The notes under the pieces were generated by a model that had not been told where the DNA came from, made no database searches, and saw only the letters and a program-made list of their open reading frames with translations. A stretch of DNA of 9,417 nucleotides from Candidatus Omnitrophota bacterium. Lineage in GTDB: Bacteria; Omnitrophota; Gorgyraeia; Gygaellales; Profunditerraquicolaceae. This document shows, piece by piece, positions 1-6,800 of this stretch. The translations under genes were made by a program, and so were the position numbers. The stretch's first letter is position 1, and every line of letters begins with the position of its first letter. The stretch lies in the NCBI GenBank assembly GCA_023229385.1, contig JALNZI010000049.1, forward strand, positions 1 to 9,417. Direction: 5' to 3'.

Positions 1-2
1 TT

Positions 3-854
3 CATGATGATCTTCTCCATGCCACGAGGCCGGATAAGATAATAAACATGTCCCGCATAAAAAATAAGCTATTCGATTTAAATCCCGATTCCAACCGTCC
101 AGCGCCGGGTAATCCTGATAATATCGCCAAAGGCGTGGGAATGTCGCATCAGGAAGTAAATAACTATATTAAACAGTCGGATAAAGTCTGGCTCTACGGG
201 AATACCGAACAGATTAAGATTTCTGATGACCGGGATTATCTGGATTATAGAACCGGCGAATCCATTTACATCGAAGAGGCCTTGCGTGTTATCGATAACC
301 GCGGCCCTCCCGGCTTAGGTAATTTTATAAGAAACAATTTACAGATTGTTGGAATTATCCCTCCTAGTAGTATTCCCTTCCTGCTTTCTTTCGAAGATAA
401 AAACCATTTGCAGGTAATGCACGTCGGGCTTAGCCGCCGGGCGATTTATATCCCCAAAGGATTTTACGAAGTCATTAAAAAAGATCCGATACTGTTGGCA
501 TCCGCATTGGTCCATGAAGGCTACGAGCTGCAGCAGTGGATTACCGCTTACCAGAGATCGAAGAAGCATGGTTTTAAAGGAACAATCAGCGGCTTCAGAG
601 GTAGAAACTCTTCCACTATCTCCTCTATTCATTCTCAGGCTCATTATTACGAGAGAATAATTTCCGGAAGAAGCAATTTTGCCAAAGGAAGCCGCCTCGA
701 TGAAGTAATCGATAACCTGATTAATAAGTATTATTCCCGGGCGACTTATCGCGATCCCGAGGAGGAAGCGGCCGAATTAATCAGCGTGCTTTTTGAGAAC
801 CATCGCGCAATCCTGGAAAGATATGTAGGTGAAGTCATGGGGGTTGAGGACTTA
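3..854 (+). other. Domain: zincin-like module Z1 (HExxE) and preceding segment
   Basis: Residues 1-285 of the window protein. The first 140 residues match no family I recognise. Then comes a predicted beta-strand (about 145-151, A-I-Y-I-P) followed by a helix ending in V-H-E-G-Y-E-L, with His171, Glu172 and Glu175. A second cluster, H-S-Q-A-H at 210-214, lies downstream. HExxE followed by an A-H motif is seen in small zinc-peptidase-like families, so His171, Glu175 and His214 may bind metal; this is inferred. Residues 217-285 look helical and lead into the kinase-like domain. The same strand-helix layout recurs in modules Z2, Z3 and Z4. Peptidase activity is not established, because the canonical second His of HExxH is Glu here. 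Confidence 0.5.
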
Positions 855-3800
855 AAAATTTCCGGGATTCGCGAGATATTTTTTGTCGGGGAAGGAGCGG
901 TGAAAAAGGTTTACCGTGTATCATTTGATACGAATTACGGGCATCGCGCTTTGGGGGTTCGATTTATTAAAAACGATGACATGAAGAATGTCGCTTTGGC
1001 TAAGAGGGAAGTTGGGTTTTTTAATTATTTCTATTCGTTAGCCCCGGATTTGGTTATTCAGATACGCGAGTTCTGGGAAATGGAGAAGCTCTTGAAAGAA
1101 GAATCTCCCGAAGTCGCCCAAAGAACCAGGATTTTATTAAGGGATTTGGGTTTTTGGGGAGTTACTTTCGGCGAGTTTGTGCATGGTTTTACTTTGGATA
1201 AGATTCCGGAAGATAATAAGATTCAAGTATACCGGAAGAATATAGAATTATTACTTAGAGGTTGGTTATTAACTTGGGATAGCCGCCTTGGATTAAGGAA
1301 GGGGCTGGGCCAGACGATCAACGATATGAAGCCGGAGAATTTTATCTATAGCTATAGGTTGAACAGGGTTCTATTTATCGACCTGGACCAGGCGGAATCC
1401 TGTAAATTTAACCAGTTCTTGCATATGATGCTTGTTTATATCGCGGACATAAGAAGCTATGGTACAAAAACGGAATTAGGTTTTATTAATAGACGCAGGG
1501 AAGTTAATCGTGAGGTGATCCGGGAGGTATTGGTAAAAGGATTTACGGATGTGGTTGGCAAAGAAAAAACAGAGGAGTTGTTTAAATATTTTTTAAGTCT
1601 AAATAAAGCCAATTCCGCTGAAGGCCTTATTATCTCCGCGGCGCTGGAAGAATTAATTGGTTCTTCCTACCCCGCCACCATTCCGGTCTCCAACGGTCCC
1701 GATCGTCTCCCTGCTAATGAAGAAATGAATTTGGTTTTAGCCTCTTTCGGAGGTTTAAATGCCTTAGAGGCAAGAAGAATAGTTCTAGATAATACTAATA
1801 CCGTAATTAGTCCCGCTTTAGCCTCTCCTGCGGCAGTAAGGAATGGTATCTTATACATTAACCCCAACACCTTAAGAGGCCCCCCCGAACAGCTTAAAGT
1901 AATCTTTGAAGGCCATGAACTAGCCCATCTTGAAGGAAAGAACGAAGAAGCAGCCCGCCAGTATACTTTAGAATATCTTATTAAAAATAATCTCTTAGTT
2001 TCCCATATTAGCTTTTTGTTGAATAATGAATTAAGTTTGACACCAGATAATGATTGGCTCTATTACTTAAAGACGGAAAATTCTGCTATCAGAGCTAATT
2101 ATATCAACGGTAAATCAGTCGGTCCTGACCTGTTTGCTCCTATGGGAGAGTTAAATATTAATCCGATTATTTCCTTAAAAGATAAAATAAAAACAGTAGC
2201 AAGGCGTATCCTACCTGCATTGTTTATAGTGCTTATTTCTGCCGGCTTCCTGTCTGGCTGTTCCAAACAGCAGGATAATCCAATTTCTGTTCCGGAGGCA
2301 ACTGTTAGCGATTCCTCTACTAGTTCTTTGACTGTTTCTTCTTCCGTTATCAGTATTAAAGATGGGAAGTTGTTTGTTGGAGATGAACAATATCAAATTA
2401 GGGGGGTAACTCTTTCTGCAGTTGAAAAAGGACAAGATCGGCAAGACTTGATTCTTAACCTGGAAAGTGTTGGTGGAGAGAGTGCGATAAAGTTAATGGC
2501 GGATGCTGGAATAAACACGGTAAGGACATATGTGCCTCCGAAAGAGGACTTATTGAATGCTTTTGCTGAGTATGATATTAAAGTGATTGTCGGTTTTCCG
2601 CATTATGATGACCGTTTTAATCAGGGGCCGGACATTTACAACAAAGGGTATATAGATTATATAAAGGAATATAAAGATCATTCGGCGATTTTAGCCTGGG
2701 AGTTGGGTAATGAATATAACAGCCTTTTTAGGGAACATCCCGAATATTTAGCGCTGGATAGTTGGTGGGCTGAACTTAAGGAAGCAGTGGAAGAAATTCA
2801 TAGTATTGACCCGGATCATCCGGTTTCAACTACCTTGGCGGATATGAATTTAACTACTGATGTTGTTGAAGCCGAAACATGCGGGGTTGATATTATTGGG
2901 TTAAATTGTTACCGGAGCGATGATTACTCTGGCGCCGTTGAGGATATAAAAGCCCTTACGGATCTGCCTTTGTATTTTTCCGAAGGCGGAGCGGATTCTT
3001 ATAATACTAATGAAGGGAAGGATGATCAACAGGAACAAGCCAAAGCCATAGTGGATATTTGGAATTCGATTAAAGATACTGATGTATTGGGCATTACTTA
3101 TATGAGTTGGCAGGATGAATGGTGGAAATCGGGTAATCTTAATTCTCATGATGCGGGTGGATCAAGTTTTTCTGTTCCTTACGATAACTACGGCAATGAA
3201 GAATACTGGGGTTGGGTGACTGTGGACGGAGAACCGAAAGAAGTTTTATCCGAAATATTCGATTTATGGGGTGATGTGGGAGTTGTTGATTCTGATGAGA
3301 CCAGTAATCCGTCGATTACTGGAACACCGAAAACGGTTCTTCAGGAAACGGAGGATGGTTGTTTAAATGTAGGCTTAGAAGATCTCAAAAAATATTCAGG
3401 GGAGGGATGGGCTTCTTGCGCGCTGGACTTAGATAATATCGATGTTTCAGGATATGGGTTCTTAAGAATCGATATTTCAGGTAAGGCGGGAGATAAGGTT
3501 ATTGTGCAGATGTTGGATCCTACTGGATCCGATGTTAGTGCTTCGGGGAGGGGACCTACCTGTAAATTAATCAGCGATTCTCAAATTATAGATATACCTC
3601 TTTCAGACTTTGGCGGCACGGATTTGACACGTGTCCGCAGGATTGCTATACATTACGGGGAAATGGCCTGGTTAGTTAAACTTAACCCTAAAGACGCCGA
3701 TATTACGGTAAACGCTATTAGTTTTCTTCCTAAGGATTATGACTTATCAGAGATTCCAGAATCATCCGCAATAGTTTCCGGAGGGATGCTGGAGGTTTTG

Positions 3801-6800
3801 GGGTGGGAGTTTACAAAGAGGCGTAGAAAGGGCAGGAAAAACAGTCCTTCATCCATTGCCTTACGTAATTCCCTTACTCCCGAAGAACAGTCTGCCGCAG
3901 ACAGGGTTGCCGGTACCTTTGACCCGCTGCAGGAAGGAGCAGCCCCGGTGGATTCCCTTCAAGGTTATTCTGGAGCCCTGGCAATTGTCAACAATATCCA
4001 TAAGATCAGCCTAGAAGGCTATGGTACAATAGAATTGGAAGCGGCCTTAAACAAGTTTTCTATCTACTATTATCAGACCACTACCCGTTCTCCTCCCAAC
4101 GCTACCGTAGACTCAAATAACAACCGCATCATCATCTTTGCTAACTCTCCGGTAGAACTTACCCCTGAACTGATTGCTCAGATTCTTATTCATGAAACAG
4201 TGGAGTTTGTCTTAGTTAATACCTATAGCCTCGATAAGGAAGAATCGCATCAGAAAGCAGTGGAATCATCTGTTCCTGATTCCCTTTTTATTTTACCGGA
4301 AAAGAAAGCGCTTGCTTTAATTCAGGACAGCTCGGATGAGATTAAAAAAGAAAAATTTTTTACTTATTTGGCACAAACATTCGAAGAGGGTGTTTTTGTT
4401 ACTGCCGATGGTATCCGGGATAGTATGCCGATTTGGTTAAGAATGATTATTTCTTATCAGGATATGATGGCTATTCTCGGAGAACTTTGCAAAAGCGGTT
4501 CGTTAAAACACTTTGCCAGGGATAATCGTCCGGGTTATTTATTAGTAAATCTGGGGGTCTTTCCTACGGTTAGCTCGGTAGGGGAAGGGATTTGGGGGAC
4601 ATTATTTTATGCCGGCGGAGTGATGGGTTTGGCGGATATCTTGACCGGAGGGCACTGGAGTTTTTTCCCGCGCAACCTGCGTAATCAATACCTTAAGGAT
4701 ACCTATGTCGGCTTGAGCTTAGGGGAACAGGCAGTGGTAGATATTTTTATCGAAGCTTATGTGAAGATGACGCGCACGACGCTTCCTCAAATTTATAATA
4801 AATTACCGGAATCATTACGTGAGCGGTATGAAGATGATTTTATCGATACTTTGCTTTCCGCTGAAGGGTTGGCAAAATTTTGGCAGGCACGCTGCAAGTT
4901 AAACGGCGTATCCGTAAATACCCCGATGGATAGTGAGTTTGTTTCTTCTTTCGCTAAGTTTATACTGCATTCCCGCGAAGTCAAAGCAGTTTTATCTAAG
5001 TTAAATAACGGTTTTTATGGTTTGCGTAAGAATATGCGCCGGATTACCACTTATCAACAGAGAGATAGGCTTGTTACCTCTTTGGAAAAGAAGATGCTTG
5101 GAACAATTATCGGGCTTCTGAAGATACAATTCGGACAGGGTCTTGCTTCCGTAGAAATGCGCATACCTTTAGAACAAGTAAAAAGAAGCGGTTTTTATGA
5201 AAAGATGGTTATTTTCTATACCGAGATATTCGCTAGGGTTTATGAGCCGCTTTATGCTAACCAGCCTACCTTTGCTTTGTATCATTCGATAGAAATTTTA
5301 AGGCAATCTTTATTTGGCCAAAGCGATTTTTTAAGTAAAGAAAAATACCTGGCTAATGAAGCCGCCTTGAAGATTTTTCCCCGGCTTTATAATGTTTTCG
5401 CATTGGTTTTGGGATGGAATACTCCGAAATCGGCGGAATTTAATTATAATTTAAAAGAGAAATATTTGGGTAATTATATCAATAATATAGACGCCGAAGC
5501 CACGATTCTTTATACAAATTATACTACTTATGGTGAATTACCGGAGGATGTGGTTAATGTTTTAAAAGGCTTAGGGCAAGAAAAAACCGAAAGATATCTA
5601 CCGCGATTATTACTTTATCGTCAGGCATTAGAGAGGCTTGCGATTATCGGTGCTTCGGCCAATGCTATGGATTTAGGCGATCCTGGTTTTCAATTGGAAT
5701 CCGCCAAAGAGGGTTTTGATGAACAGGCCTGGCTTTTACATAAAATTGAGGAAATAATTATCCGCGGGTTTAAGAGAAATCACTTGGATGCGTTCTTTGA
5801 AATATTATCTGGAGGGTTGTCAAGTTTGTTAATTATGGATAATGATTCTGAAGAAATAAATGATCAACTGCGTCCAAGAATAATTATTTTGACCGATAAT
5901 GCCGGAGAGACGGTATTGGTTATGCTTTTGGTTAAATTTTTACTGGAGTTGGGTTTTAACGTTACGATTGCCAGCCGCGATACTCCGGTAATTAACGATA
6001 TGACCAAAGAAGATACTCAGAAACTGCTTGTCCGGTTACGTAAGATGGGTTATTTTACCGAGTACGGTTTTTCCCGGCTTGATGTGATTTCTTCCGGTTC
6101 TCGGGTTTTTGCTACCCCGGTAGCGACTTTAAGCGACGATTTTCTTTCTCGTTTTCATGATGATCGCACGCTTTGCGTTATTGCCATGGGACAGGGTAAC
6201 GCCGAAAGCCTTTGGCAGATGCAGGTAAAGAAGCCTTTTGTGCATATATTGATGGCGAAGAGCCCGGAAAGAATTAAAGAATTCGTCGGAATCCCCAAAC
6301 ACTCGGCGATGCTGATTGTAAATTTACCTTTACCGGTATCGGCTGAAAAGATCTTGGATGAAGAGGCGGTTCTTTCTTCGGATGCCTTTTGTTTAGTAGA
6401 TCGTCAGGATTTAGTGGTAGTTATGAATGAATTGGGGGTAACGTTAATTAATGACAGGAATATCTATATTTATTCCGGGGAATTTGAGAATATTGAGCAA
6501 TTTGTCAATTGTTTTGATGCTGAAGGGATAACCTTGGACGCTTCAGAGGGGCCGATTTATTTAGGCCGGGCGAAATTAGGCCGGGATGTTTTTATAAAAG
6601 GCAAAGGCGGTGTAGTGATTAGGGGTGAGGCGATTATCGGGAGTGGTTCCTATATTGAAAATTCGAGTATTATCGGTGTTTCGATTAATCCCGGGGAAAA
6701 AGTAATTCGCAGAAGAATCGAGATGATCAATGGGGTTCAGGCGCGTTTCCGTCGTGATGAAGCCGACAGCTTATTTAAAACCGAAGTAACTCTAGATGGA

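Noticed and set aside
48..50. First in-frame ATG as the true start of the gene
   Set aside because: The frame is already open from base 3 with no stop upstream in the window and no purine-rich ribosome binding site before it; the start is most likely outside.
339..644. Minus-strand open frame of 101 codons
   Set aside because: It is antisense to the Z1 metal motif region and its product looks like non-coding translation, with no domain or start signal.
1747..1761. GGAGGT followed by an ATG at 1759, looking like a ribosome binding site and start
   Set aside because: The ATG is out of frame with the giant gene and meets a TAG two codons later.
2142..2144. ATG that could start a separate lipoprotein gene
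   Set aside because: There is no Shine-Dalgarno in the preceding bases and no upstream stop, so I kept the single-gene reading; it remains worth testing because of the lipobox downstream.
4587..4670. Possible membrane segment in the unrecognised helical region
   Set aside because: It is broken by Glu, Asp and His and has no long apolar run, so a membrane call is not justified.
6561..6586. Repeated TTAGGCCGGG at nucleotide level
   Set aside because: The two copies encode successive L-G-R hexapeptide coils of the beta-helix, so the protein repeat explains them.
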